Positions 1 through 7,063 are shown, numbered from the stretch's first letter. The stretch: DNA of 7,277 bases from Planctomycetota bacterium (GCA_018400625.1 JAGYMJ010000079.1:1-7277), one strand, 5' to 3'. Translations and numbers: made by a program. The notes: generated by a model not told the origin, from the sequence alone.

Positions 1-51
1 ACCGGCACAGGGCACGGTGGAGATGTGCCGCGTGGTTCACTGAATATTTAC
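1..51 (+). repeat. Dispersed palindromic repeat, copy 1 (partial, cut by window start)
   Basis: This is the right half of a repeat found four times in the window. It holds the GC-rich core (CCGGCACAGGGCACGGTGG, 2-20), then a CGTGG block, then the terminal sequence TTCACTGAATATTTAC (36-51). The same end occurs in inverted form at 5509-5524 (same strand sense as here), 7071-7086 and 7228-7243. The left half lies outside the window. The repeat stops nine bases before the preferred start codon of the FHA gene, so it supplies essentially the whole visible leader of that gene. There is no transposase and no coding potential of its own. Confidence 0.85.
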
Positions 52-60
52 AAAAATAAG

Positions 61-1017
61 ATGCCTTATATAGAATTAAAAAACGAAGATTCCGGGGAGA
101 GGCAAATATTGCATATTCCCCCCGAAGGAATAAAGATAGGCCGCAGTAAAAGTTGTAAAATTGTCCTTGATAGAGATTCAATATCAAAAGTTCACGCAAA
201 AATCAACTGTCAATCCGGCAACTGGTATATTGAAGACACCAGCTCCCGTAACGGATTCCTGGTCAATGGTGAAAGAACCGAATGGCATTGGCTGCGGGAT
301 AATGACATAATCAGTCTGCCTCACTATAAAATGACTTTTTTTTTAAGCGGTGCTGACGGCAAAAAACACCGTTCTTCTCTTGCCCGGGAAGCGGCTGCGG
401 AGGATAATCTCAAACGCAAAAAAGACAGGCTGCCACCCGTTCACCCCTTTGCTTTGGCTTCAATCTTTTTTTTCTTACTTTCCCTGTTACACTGGGCGTT
501 TTCAGTCAGCGGTATAGTTTTATGTGCTCTGTCACTCTATGAGATCAGACGCTCAAAAAAGTATCGCGGACAGTTGATAGCAACGGCACTGCTTGCAGGC
601 GGTGTTTTGCTCGCTCTGTCGGGATTTTTTATAGAAGCCGGCGGGATGGAAATGTTCCTTGTCCCCGATACCATCAAAACACATTGCCGGACAAATATGG
701 AAGTAATCTGGGATGCGCTGCAGGAATACAAAGAAAACGCAGGAAACCGCTATCCGAAACAACTGAGTGAACTGTACCCTGAATATGTCCCGGCAACGAA
801 TATCCTGCGCTGCCCCGGAAGCGGTTCAGACGAACCGGGGGCAGGGTATATCTATGCCGGCGATGTCGGCCCCAACGCAGCACCGGATACCGTCCTGCTT
901 ATGGACGCCACAGCGTCTCAGCATAAAAAAAACAACGCCCTGGTCTTATTCGCCGATGGTCGTATCGAACGCGTCGGAATCAGAGAGCATCAGTATCTGC
1001 TCTTACAGTTAGATTAA
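61..1017 (+). CDS. FHA-domain membrane protein with DUF4190-like segment and prepilin-like C-terminus
   Basis: A 318-residue protein in three parts. Residues 1-97 form a forkhead-associated domain, a phosphothreonine-binding module: the motifs G27-R28, S42-x-x-H45 and N64-G65 followed by V68-N69-G70 are all present, so binding should be intact. Residues 98-128 are a charged linker. Residues 130-192 are hydrophobic, with about two or three membrane segments and a central IRRSKKYRGQ loop, resembling DUF4190. The C-terminal part (197-318) resembles the globular part of type II pseudopilin or DUF1559 proteins: a YPKQLSELYPEYV stretch, C251-P252, and a final FADG motif with H288 ten residues before D299-G300 (the family usually has nine). 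The FHA part would be cytoplasmic. The frame stays open to the window start and a GTG at 25 is possible, but ATG 61 begins a typical FHA sequence and avoids translating the repeat. No Shine-Dalgarno is visible. Its role is unknown; signalling or scaffolding at the membrane is an inference. Confidence 0.85.
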   Translation: MPYIELKNEDSGERQILHIPPEGIKIGRSKSCKIVLDRDSISKVHAKINCQSGNWYIEDTSSRNGFLVNGERTEWHWLRDNDIISLPHYKMTFFLSGADGKKHRSSLAREAAAEDNLKRKKDRLPPVHPFALASIFFFLLSLLHWAFSVSGIVLCALSLYEIRRSKKYRGQLIATALLAGGVLLALSGFFIEAGGMEMFLVPDTIKTHCRTNMEVIWDALQEYKENAGNRYPKQLSELYPEYVPATNILRCPGSGSDEPGAGYIYAGDVGPNAAPDTVLLMDATASQHKKNNALVLFADGRIERVGIREHQYLLLQLD

Positions 1018-1042
1018 GTGGTTTATACCGTTGGATAATCTT

Positions 1043-1047
1043 AGGAG
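1043..1047 (+). promoter_or_regulatory. Ribosome binding site of the fusion enzyme gene
   Basis: AGGAG lies six bases before the ATG at 1054. It is a strong Shine-Dalgarno sequence at ideal spacing and fixes the start of the 780-residue enzyme. Confidence 0.85.
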
Positions 1048-1053
1048 ATAAAA

Positions 1054-3396
1054 ATGAATATTCCCGAAAACTGGACATTCGATGATAATGACAAATGGGT
1101 GGCCTCGCAAATTCAGAGACGAATGCCTGAGCGTATCTTCGATGCGCACGCGCATCTGGGGCGATGGTCCGACAAAACAGGGGAGCCTACAGGTATCTGG
1201 GCTGATGGGCCGTCGGAACTCAGCATATCGGAGTGGCGCAGCCGCCTCGCGCAGCAGGTGGGCAAAAAACGCCTGGAGGGCGGGTTGCTGATTCCGAGCC
1301 CCAACAATATCAAGAAAGAAAAGGAAGCTCTCGGCCGGGCCAACAGTTATGTTTTCGACCAGATTGCGGGCGATCGCCAACTGAAAGGACTTGCTCTGGT
1401 AGGCCCCATGATGAGCCCGAAAGACTACCGGGAGCTGCTGGCGAACCCACAGTTTGCCGGTTTTAAGCCCTATCACGTGTTCAGTTCGAGCCGGCCCACT
1501 TTCCAGGCGCCGCTTTCGACCTACCTGCCTGAGTGGGCATGGGAGTTGGCGCACGAGCATGGTTTAGTGATAACTCTGCATATGGTGCGCAAAGCGGCGC
1601 TGTCTGATCCCGATAACCTGCGGGAAATCCGCAGCTGCTGCAGCCGGTATCCCGGAGCACGGCTCATCCTCGCACACGCCGCACGCGGTTTTCACGCCCC
1701 CAATACCGTCGAAAGCGTATCCAAAATTGCCGATCTGGAAAATGTCTGGTTCGACACCTCCGCCATATGTGAGGAAGCCCCTCTTGCAGCCATTATAAGA
1801 CAATTCGGACCTCGACGCCTGCTTTGGGGGAGCGACTTCCCGGTAAATCAAATACGGGGACGCTGCGTCACCCTCGGCGACGGATTCGCCTGGCTGCAGC
1901 CCGATACGGTCAAATGGGAGAAGCTCTCACCATCGGCCAATCCCCTGCCCGTCGGCCTGGAATCGATAAAAGCGCTTCATTGCGCGGCCGATTCCCTGGG
2001 GCTTAACGCCGACGACATGCAGGATATCTATGCGGATAATGCCGGGAGACTGCTTGGACTGATACAGGAACAAAAAACGGAAACGAAAACACAGAAACTT
2101 TACGTCAATGCGAAGAAGCGCATCCCCGGCGGCACGCAGCTTCTCAGTAAACGTCCCGAACTGATGGCACCCGGGCAATGGCCCGCATATTTCCGCGAAG
2201 CACGCGGATGTGAGGTGACGGATATCGACGGAAAGCGTTACCTGGACATGTCGATGAACGGTATCGGGTCATGCCTGCTGGGCTACAGGGACCCCGATGT
2301 AACCAGAGCAGTGAGGAGACGACTGGAACTGGGCGCTATGTCAACCCTCAATCCCCCCGAAGAGGTTGAATTGGCCGACCTTTTGTGCGACATCCACCCA
2401 TGGGCCGAGCAGGTTCGGTTCGCCCGATGCGGCGGGGAAGCATGTGCCATGGCCGTACGGATCGCACGCGCCACCACCGACCGCTCCGTCGTGGCGGTGT
2501 GCGGATACAGCGGCTGGCACGACTGGTATCTGGCGGCGAACCTCGGCGAAAGCGATGCTTTGCGCGGTCACCTGCTGCCGGGTCTGGCCCCCCTTGGAGT
2601 GCCGCGGGAACTGCGCGGCACGGCGGTGACTTTTTCTTACAACGACGCCAATGAATTCCAGGAAATCCTCGATCGCTATGGTGACAGGCTGGCTGCAGTG
2701 ATTATGGAACCCTGCCGGTCCAGCGACCCCGCCCCGGGGTTTCTTGAATCCGTTCGCGACGGAGCACACGACGTGGGGGCTCTGCTGATCTTTGACGAGA
2801 TAACGATCGGCTGGCGGCTATGCTACGGGGGCGCGCACCTGAAATTCGGGGTCTCACCCGACATGGCAGTTTTCGCCAAGGCGCTGGGGAACGGCCATCC
2901 GATGGCCGCCGTCATCGGCACGGGCAAAGCGATGTCCGCCGCCCGCGATTCGTTCATCAGCAGCACTTACTGGACAGAAAGCGTGGGGCCGGTCGCGGCA
3001 CTTGCAACGCTGCACAAGATGAGTACCACCGACGTGCCGGGCAGCGTTGCCGAATCGGGCGGAAGGGTGATGGGATTATGGCGGGAACACGGCAAAAAAC
3101 ACGGGATTCCGCTCGCCATCGACGGTTATCCGTGCCTGCCTCATTTCCGCTTCGACAATGAGCAGGCGGAGGTTCTCCGTACCCTTTACACACAGATGAT
3201 GCTCGAACGAGGATTTCTGGCCGGGCCCAAATTTTATCCGACCCTGGCGCATACGGAATCTGTTGTGGAACGCTACGGAAAAGCAGTGGGTGAGGTTTTC
3301 GACGAAATCTCCTGCATCCTGGCGCGCGGAGACGATCCGACCGAATACCTGCGGGGATCGGTTGCTCACAGCGGCTTTAAGCGGCTAACAAAGTAA
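1054..3396 (+). CDS. Amidohydrolase / class III aminotransferase fusion protein
   Basis: A single 780-residue frame encodes two complete enzymes. Residues 25-337 are a TIM-barrel amidohydrolase of the Amidohydro_2 (COG2159) type: metal-ligand candidates are H32-x-H34 after strand 1 (FDAHAHLG), K138 (GFKPYH), H176 (TLHM), H208 (LAHAARG) and D261 (WGSDFP), ending with the usual NAGRLLGL at 329-336. A polar linker follows at about 338-347. Residues 348-780 are a PLP-dependent class III aminotransferase close to the glutamate-1-semialdehyde aminomutase branch: IPGGTQ at 357-362, the cofactor-phosphate region CGGEA at 459-463, ring-stacking region GYSGWHDW at 484-491, D581 (IFDEITIGWR) for the pyridine nitrogen, and the Schiff-base lysine K609 (FAKALGNGHP). 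All key residues appear intact, so both halves are probably active. No export signal, so cytoplasmic. The substrate is unknown; hydrolysis or decarboxylation and transamination may be successive steps. It is not a canonical HemL: that enzyme is about 430 residues and stands alone. Confidence 0.88.
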   Translation: MNIPENWTFDDNDKWVASQIQRRMPERIFDAHAHLGRWSDKTGEPTGIWADGPSELSISEWRSRLAQQVGKKRLEGGLLIPSPNNIKKEKEALGRANSYVFDQIAGDRQLKGLALVGPMMSPKDYRELLANPQFAGFKPYHVFSSSRPTFQAPLSTYLPEWAWELAHEHGLVITLHMVRKAALSDPDNLREIRSCCSRYPGARLILAHAARGFHAPNTVESVSKIADLENVWFDTSAICEEAPLAAIIRQFGPRRLLWGSDFPVNQIRGRCVTLGDGFAWLQPDTVKWEKLSPSANPLPVGLESIKALHCAADSLGLNADDMQDIYADNAGRLLGLIQEQKTETKTQKLYVNAKKRIPGGTQLLSKRPELMAPGQWPAYFREARGCEVTDIDGKRYLDMSMNGIGSCLLGYRDPDVTRAVRRRLELGAMSTLNPPEEVELADLLCDIHPWAEQVRFARCGGEACAMAVRIARATTDRSVVAVCGYSGWHDWYLAANLGESDALRGHLLPGLAPLGVPRELRGTAVTFSYNDANEFQEILDRYGDRLAAVIMEPCRSSDPAPGFLESVRDGAHDVGALLIFDEITIGWRLCYGGAHLKFGVSPDMAVFAKALGNGHPMAAVIGTGKAMSAARDSFISSTYWTESVGPVAALATLHKMSTTDVPGSVAESGGRVMGLWREHGKKHGIPLAIDGYPCLPHFRFDNEQAEVLRTLYTQMMLERGFLAGPKFYPTLAHTESVVERYGKAVGEVFDEISCILARGDDPTEYLRGSVAHSGFKRLTK

Positions 3397-3438
3397 AAAA
3401 TATCCGTTAAATATTTTACTTCAATTTTTGTCAAACAT

Positions 3439-3444
3439 AGGGAG
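3439..3444 (+). promoter_or_regulatory. Ribosome binding site that decides the DUF4838 start
   Basis: AGGGAG abuts an ATG at 3445 with no spacing but sits six bases before a second in-frame ATG at 3451. The spacing favours 3451, which removes only two residues (MK) from the signal peptide. Confidence 0.75.
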
Positions 3445-3450
3445 ATGAAG

Positions 3451-5412
3451 ATGAGAAAAGTATTGTGGTCGAGATTGAGTGCAGTTGTGATGGCCTTTTT
3501 AACGTTGTTTTTTTTCGCTTCTCCATCGTATGGAGCAAACGTTCTATTGGTGGAAGACGGACAGAGCCTGGCACCGATAGTCGTTTTTGAGGATGCGCCC
3601 CCTTTAACGCGTCTTGCCGCCGACGATCTGGCCCATTATATCGAGAAGATAAGCGGTGCCCGCCCGGATGTCATTGAGGGTGAACCGGCCCCCCTGCCCG
3701 AGAACGCTATCTGGGTCGGATATCAACCCGTCATGGAAGAGGTTTTCCCCGACATCAATTTTGATTTCGAACATCCCGAAGAAATACTCATCGCCGCCAA
3801 CGATAATCATCTTGTTATAGCCGGCCGTGACCGCTGGGACCCGGAAAATCTGTTCATGGAGGCCCGCCATTTTCAGTTCGGTCTGCGGGATGTTGAAGGT
3901 TATCAGCAGGAGTACGGGACGGCCAACGCGGTTTATACTTTTTTGCAGGATTATTTGGATGTGAGATGGCTTTGGCCCGGTGAGGAGGACATCATCGCCC
4001 GCGATACCCTTGAATTCTCTCCCTTCAAATACCGTTATCATCCCACCATGAGACAGCGGCAGACCATGCTTTACTATCTGTCAAGGTTTCGCGCCAGTGG
4101 GCCCGGGAACAGGCGAACGGGCGTGGATTGGGTCCGTTTCCAGCGGCTTCGGCTCGATTCGTTGGATACTCGCGTCCAGGGACACGGTTTTAGCGACTGG
4201 TGGGACCGCTTTCACGAAACGAACCCCGAGTATTTCGCCTTGCAGCCGGACGGCACGCGCAGCGGTTTTCCAAGACCCAACGCTGCTAAAATCTGTGAAT
4301 CCAATCCGGCAGTGTGGGAACAGTGGATCAGCGACGTGGAGGCCACTTTGGCGGAAAACCCCCACCGTCGGGTGTTTAACGCTGCCGCCAACGATAGCTG
4401 GGCCAGCGGACACTGCATCTGTCCGGACTGCCGGGCCTGGGACCATCCTGACGGCAAACCTTTGCGTTTTACCTGGCAGGGACTGTCGCAAAACTATGTA
4501 GCGCTTTCGGACCGGCAGGTGCGATTCGCCAACCAGTTGGGACGTCAATTGAAGGAGAGATTCCCCGATGAAGACTACTACGTTGTGATTTTTTCCTACG
4601 GCCTTTCGCGCCCCGCACCTCAGGAAGCCGTGCCGGATGACAATGTGATTGTGGGACTTGTACATAACTTCTTTCAGAGACCTCCGGAGGCGAGGCAAGC
4701 GAGCCGTCAACGATTTTTGAATTGGACCAATATTGCAAAGAATTTTGTCTGGCGACCCAACATGGGCAACCCCGCCCGCTGGCAGACGGGCGGACCGCCC
4801 GACCTGGCCGAGGCGATCGAGGACCTGAGACTTGTGAACGAAAGGGGTTGTATGGGCATAAATATTGATAAAGTATGGAATTACTTCGCCACCCAGGGCC
4901 CCCTGTATTATTTGATGGCACAAATGCCCTGGGACCCCGATCTGGATGGGGAGGCGATTTTGGAAGATTATTATCAGCGTGGTTTCGGCCCGGCGGCTGA
5001 AGAAGTCAAGGCCTATTGGGAACTCCTGGGGCAGGCGCGGCGTCAGGTGTTCAAACCGGATACTTCATGGAACGACGCCTTTGACTCCGCTTTGTTCCAA
5101 AATGCTGAATCGCTCTTGCAGCAAGGGCGTGAAAAAGTTGGGGAGGACAAAGAACGCTACGCGCCCCGTCTGGATTTTGTCAAAGCAGGGCTGGATTTCC
5201 TGCGTTTGAAAACCGATAGCTTTCAATTGGCCGAACGGCTGCGTGCGAGTGAAGGCGATGATGCCGAGGCTCTTGAAAAGCTTACAAGCAACTGGGAACA
5301 GATTCAGGAGATTGCACGTGAATACCAAAACGAAAGAGCACTGAATTATGGGCATGTCTTTCGTAGTGCAAGGGGCTATTTCTCAACGATCTATCCGGGC
5401 AGTTACGAGTGA
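3451..5412 (+). CDS. Secreted DUF4838-domain protein (putative carbohydrate-active)
   Basis: A 653-residue exported protein. Residues 1-29 are a signal peptide: basic MRK start, hydrophobic core about 9-23, and a cleavage region SPSYGA ending near 28-29; there is no lipobox cysteine. An N-terminal alpha/beta region (about 30-190) resembles the accessory domain that precedes the catalytic barrel in GH67 and related glycosidases, with the family stretch GTANAVYTFLQDYLDVRWLW at 156-175. The DUF4838 core follows (about 200-480), with NPEYFALQPDG near 258-268 and the cysteine cluster C322-x-C324-x2-C327 within NDSWASGHCICPDC. The remainder to 653 looks helical. DUF4838 has no firmly established activity; links to glycoside hydrolases make polysaccharide processing in the periplasm or outside the cell the best guess. 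It lies 54 nt after the fusion enzyme gene and may share its transcript. No catalytic residue can be assigned from sequence alone. Confidence 0.85.
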   Translation: MRKVLWSRLSAVVMAFLTLFFFASPSYGANVLLVEDGQSLAPIVVFEDAPPLTRLAADDLAHYIEKISGARPDVIEGEPAPLPENAIWVGYQPVMEEVFPDINFDFEHPEEILIAANDNHLVIAGRDRWDPENLFMEARHFQFGLRDVEGYQQEYGTANAVYTFLQDYLDVRWLWPGEEDIIARDTLEFSPFKYRYHPTMRQRQTMLYYLSRFRASGPGNRRTGVDWVRFQRLRLDSLDTRVQGHGFSDWWDRFHETNPEYFALQPDGTRSGFPRPNAAKICESNPAVWEQWISDVEATLAENPHRRVFNAAANDSWASGHCICPDCRAWDHPDGKPLRFTWQGLSQNYVALSDRQVRFANQLGRQLKERFPDEDYYVVIFSYGLSRPAPQEAVPDDNVIVGLVHNFFQRPPEARQASRQRFLNWTNIAKNFVWRPNMGNPARWQTGGPPDLAEAIEDLRLVNERGCMGINIDKVWNYFATQGPLYYLMAQMPWDPDLDGEAILEDYYQRGFGPAAEEVKAYWELLGQARRQVFKPDTSWNDAFDSALFQNAESLLQQGREKVGEDKERYAPRLDFVKAGLDFLRLKTDSFQLAERLRASEGDDAEALEKLTSNWEQIQEIAREYQNERALNYGHVFRSARGYFSTIYPGSYE

Positions 5413-5557
5413 TCTGAAGTTGAGAGTTAGCGCGACGACTCCGACAAAGCCATTGAACCACGTGGCATCCCCACCGTGCCTTGTGCCGGTGGTGAGAAAA
5501 CTACGCCCTTCACTGAATATTTACCAATTATCATTCCACGCATAGACACAGAACATC
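5413..5557. other. Intergenic space between convergent genes
   Basis: This 145-nt space separates the stops of the DUF4838 and RidA genes. Apart from repeat copy 2 it holds nothing recognisable. No GC-stem plus T-run terminator is visible on either strand. The repeat can form a CCACCG/CGGTGG stem with a 10-nt loop (5471-5492), which might slow polymerase, but no U-tract follows. Confidence 0.6.
5450..5524 (-). repeat. Dispersed palindromic repeat, copy 2 (one decayed end)
   Basis: Read on the minus strand, this copy begins with GTAAATATTCAGTGAA (5524-5509), continues through GGGCGTAGTTTTCTCACCACCGG and the core GGCACAAGGCACGGTGGGG, and reaches CCACGTGGTTCAATGG. It aligns with copy 3 over nearly its whole length with few mismatches in the first 50 bases. 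The far end is degraded: TTCAATGGC replaces TTCACTGAAT. It sits between two convergent genes. Confidence 0.85.
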
Positions 5558-5941
5558 TCAACTCTCGCACGCGATAACTTCGACTTCAACCAATGCGCCC
5601 AGCGGCATAGCGGCCTGAACCGTTGTCCTCACCGGTGGGTATTCGGAGCGGAATCGGGAATTGTAAACTTCGTTAAAACCGGAGTAATCGGCCAGGTCTT
5701 TCAAAAATGCGGTAACCTTGACCGCATCGTCGATTGACAGGCCGGCCTCGTCCAATATCGCCTCTATACTGTCAAAAACACGCTCTGCCTGTGCTTTAAT
5801 ATCGCCCTGAAGCATTTCATTGGTTTCGGGAACCAAAGCTATTACTCCCTGGATATAGAGCGTTTCGCCGACTTTAACTCCTTGAGAATAATTTGCAACG
5901 GGCATAGGGGCCTTATCAGTTTTTATGACTTTTTTATCCAT
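5558..5941 (-). CDS. RidA family protein (enamine/imine deaminase)
   Basis: A 127-residue cytoplasmic protein of the YjgF/YER057c/UK114 (RidA) family, which form trimers and hydrolyse reactive enamine/imine intermediates released by PLP enzymes to ketoacids and ammonia. Family features run in order: Y18-S19-Q20-G21, G32 in the YIQGVIAL strand, the AERVFDSIEAIL helix (52-63), VKVTAFLKDLADY (74-86), and the signature P103-V104-R105-T106-T107-V108 with the carboxylate-binding arginine R105, then VEVEVIA near the end. The arginine implies an active deaminase rather than one of the non-catalytic subgroups. An in-frame ATG at 5980 would add 13 residues and overlap the dehydrogenase gene by 14 nt, but it lacks a Shine-Dalgarno; the ATG at 5941 has one and gives the usual family length. 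Second gene of a two-gene operon. No specific symbol is assigned because RidA paralogues are common. Confidence 0.93.
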   Translation of the reverse strand: MDKKVIKTDKAPMPVANYSQGVKVGETLYIQGVIALVPETNEMLQGDIKAQAERVFDSIEAILDEAGLSIDDAVKVTAFLKDLADYSGFNEVYNSRFRSEYPPVRTTVQAAMPLGALVEVEVIACES

Positions 5942-5949
5942 ATCAATAT

Positions 5950-5954
5950 CCTCT
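5950..5954 (-). promoter_or_regulatory. Ribosome binding site that decides the RidA start
   Basis: On the minus strand AGAGG lies eight bases before the ATG at 5941, while the upstream ATG at 5980 has no such site. This supports the 127-residue product. Confidence 0.7.
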
Positions 5955-5966
5955 CTCAGAATTTTC

Positions 5967-7010
5967 TCATAAATTTTCATTGGGACGGAAAACGACTTTT
6001 ATTGCCACCCCGGATTCAAATACTCTGAATCCCTTTTCCCATTCTTCCAGCGGTAGAATATGCGTCACCAGTTTGCTTGCATTGATCTTACCCAGCGACG
6101 CCAACTTTATAGCTTCCCGCCAGGCCGAATATTTTTGGCTGAAAGAGCCTGTAGCCTTAATTTCCTTGTAAACAAGCGCATTTAAATCCACAGTGACCGG
6201 TCCGCCAAAAATTCCTATCTGTGTGTATTTACCCTGTTTTCTCAGCAGTTCCAATCCGGTTTCAAGGGCCGGTTGGCTTCCTGAACATTCCAGAAGGACA
6301 TCAACAGTTTCTACTTCATCGGTTTTTTGAATTTTTTCAACAATGTTATCCTGGTCCACATTCACGATCATATCGGCTCCAAGCTCTTCGGCAAGCTGCA
6401 GCCTTTCGTTATCATTTTCTCTGCCCGAGATGATGACATAGGCGCCGTTGGCCTTTGCATACTGCAACGAGAACAGTCCCATCGGGCCCGGGCCGGTAAT
6501 AAGTACCGTTTCACCTGCGCTGATCCCTGTCAGTTCCTGCACGGCATGATATATGCAGGCGGACGGGTCCGACAGCGCCGCCGTGGTAAAATCAACATTA
6601 TCCGGCAGCAAATGCACTCTTTCCCGGGGCACAACACAATACTCAGCAAAAGCTCCGTCGAACGCATAGCCGGTCGCCAGTCTTTCGGGGCAAAGGTTAT
6701 AATTACCGGTTCGGCAATATCGGCAGCAATTGCATACATAGCGCGAATTCTCGGCCGTCACCCTGCTGCCTTCTTTTATCCGTTCAACGCCCTCCCCCAC
6801 TTCCGTAACGATCCCGCTGAATTCATGTCCGATCACAAACGGTGTGCGTGTGGGTATTTGGATATCCCCGTGCAAGATATGCAAATCAGAACCACAAATT
6901 CCTGCGGTATCGACCTTTATTTTCACTTCTTCAGGGCCGGGAGCTGGTTCGGGAATATCGCGAAGTTCGATATTGCCCTCTCCCCATTCATACTTTACTA
7001 CAGCTTTCAT
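5967..7010 (-). CDS. Zinc-dependent medium-chain dehydrogenase (sorbitol/threonine dehydrogenase-like)
   Basis: A 347-residue cytoplasmic NAD(P)-dependent alcohol dehydrogenase of the medium-chain (MDR) superfamily, oxidising a secondary alcohol, probably a polyol, sugar acid or hydroxy amino acid. Catalytic zinc ligands are C39 (AGICGSDLH) and H62-E63 (GHEFSG). The structural zinc site is complete: C93, C96, C99 and C107 with x2-x2-x7 spacing, plus an extra C95. The Rossmann glycine motif GPGPMG is at 173-178. The second beta strand ends in SGRE (195-198) rather than with an aspartate, which hints at NADP(H) or relaxed cofactor choice (inference). Length is normal for the family. It is the first gene of the leftward operon, 25 nt ahead of RidA. 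Substrate cannot be settled between sorbitol, L-idonate, threonine and related dehydrogenases. Confidence 0.93.
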   Translation of the reverse strand: MKAVVKYEWGEGNIELRDIPEPAPGPEEVKIKVDTAGICGSDLHILHGDIQIPTRTPFVIGHEFSGIVTEVGEGVERIKEGSRVTAENSRYVCNCCRYCRTGNYNLCPERLATGYAFDGAFAEYCVVPRERVHLLPDNVDFTTAALSDPSACIYHAVQELTGISAGETVLITGPGPMGLFSLQYAKANGAYVIISGRENDNERLQLAEELGADMIVNVDQDNIVEKIQKTDEVETVDVLLECSGSQPALETGLELLRKQGKYTQIGIFGGPVTVDLNALVYKEIKATGSFSQKYSAWREAIKLASLGKINASKLVTHILPLEEWEKGFRVFESGVAIKVVFRPNENL

Positions 7011-7017
7011 GTTTTAT

Positions 7018-7021
7018 CTCC
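7018..7021 (-). promoter_or_regulatory. Ribosome binding site of the dehydrogenase gene
   Basis: GGAG on the minus strand lies seven bases before the ATG at 7010 and supports that start. Confidence 0.7.
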
Positions 7022-7023
7022 AC

Positions 7024-7063
7024 TGACATATTAAAAAATGTCAACGTCATTGATTAATATCAA
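7024..7063 (-). promoter_or_regulatory. Candidate operator region: two short inverted repeats upstream of the dehydrogenase operon
   Basis: Two perfect inverted repeats stand side by side just before the operon's ribosome binding site. TGACAT-N8-ATGTCA spans 7024-7043 and TTGAT-N4-ATCAA spans 7050-7063. On the minus strand a TTGACA hexamer overlaps the first (within 7038-7045), but no good -10 box at about 17 bp follows it. Dyads here fit binding sites for a local repressor or activator, but no regulator gene is in the window. AT-rich DNA produces such dyads by chance fairly easily. Confidence 0.35.

Noticed and set aside
25..60. GTG at 25 as start of the FHA protein
   Set aside because: It would translate 12 residues of the mobile-looking repeat ahead of a sequence that already begins like a normal FHA protein at Met 61.
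1009..1560. A 183-residue antisense frame over the start of the fusion gene
   Set aside because: It overlaps the FHA gene end and the amidohydrolase metal site on the other strand and has no recognisable domain.
2086..3396. Aminotransferase half as a bona fide HemL (glutamate-1-semialdehyde aminomutase)
   Set aside because: It shares the fold and the K609/D581 core but has an STYWTE segment in place of the expected HemL-type loop, and it is fused to an amidohydrolase, so the tetrapyrrole role is not supported.
3397..3444. AAATAT-N7-ATATTT dyad as a terminator between the fusion enzyme and DUF4838 genes
   Set aside because: The stem is only AT pairs, so it is too weak for intrinsic termination, and the genes are close and co-directional.
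4081..4923. A 280-residue antisense frame opposite the DUF4838 gene
   Set aside because: It lies wholly inside a well-supported gene, its composition (many Pro, Arg, Gly, no recognisable motif) is that of a shadow frame, and it has no ribosome site.
6327..7034. A 235-residue frame on the plus strand opposite the dehydrogenase gene
   Set aside because: The opposite strand encodes a complete zinc dehydrogenase with all zinc ligands; this frame shows no family motifs.
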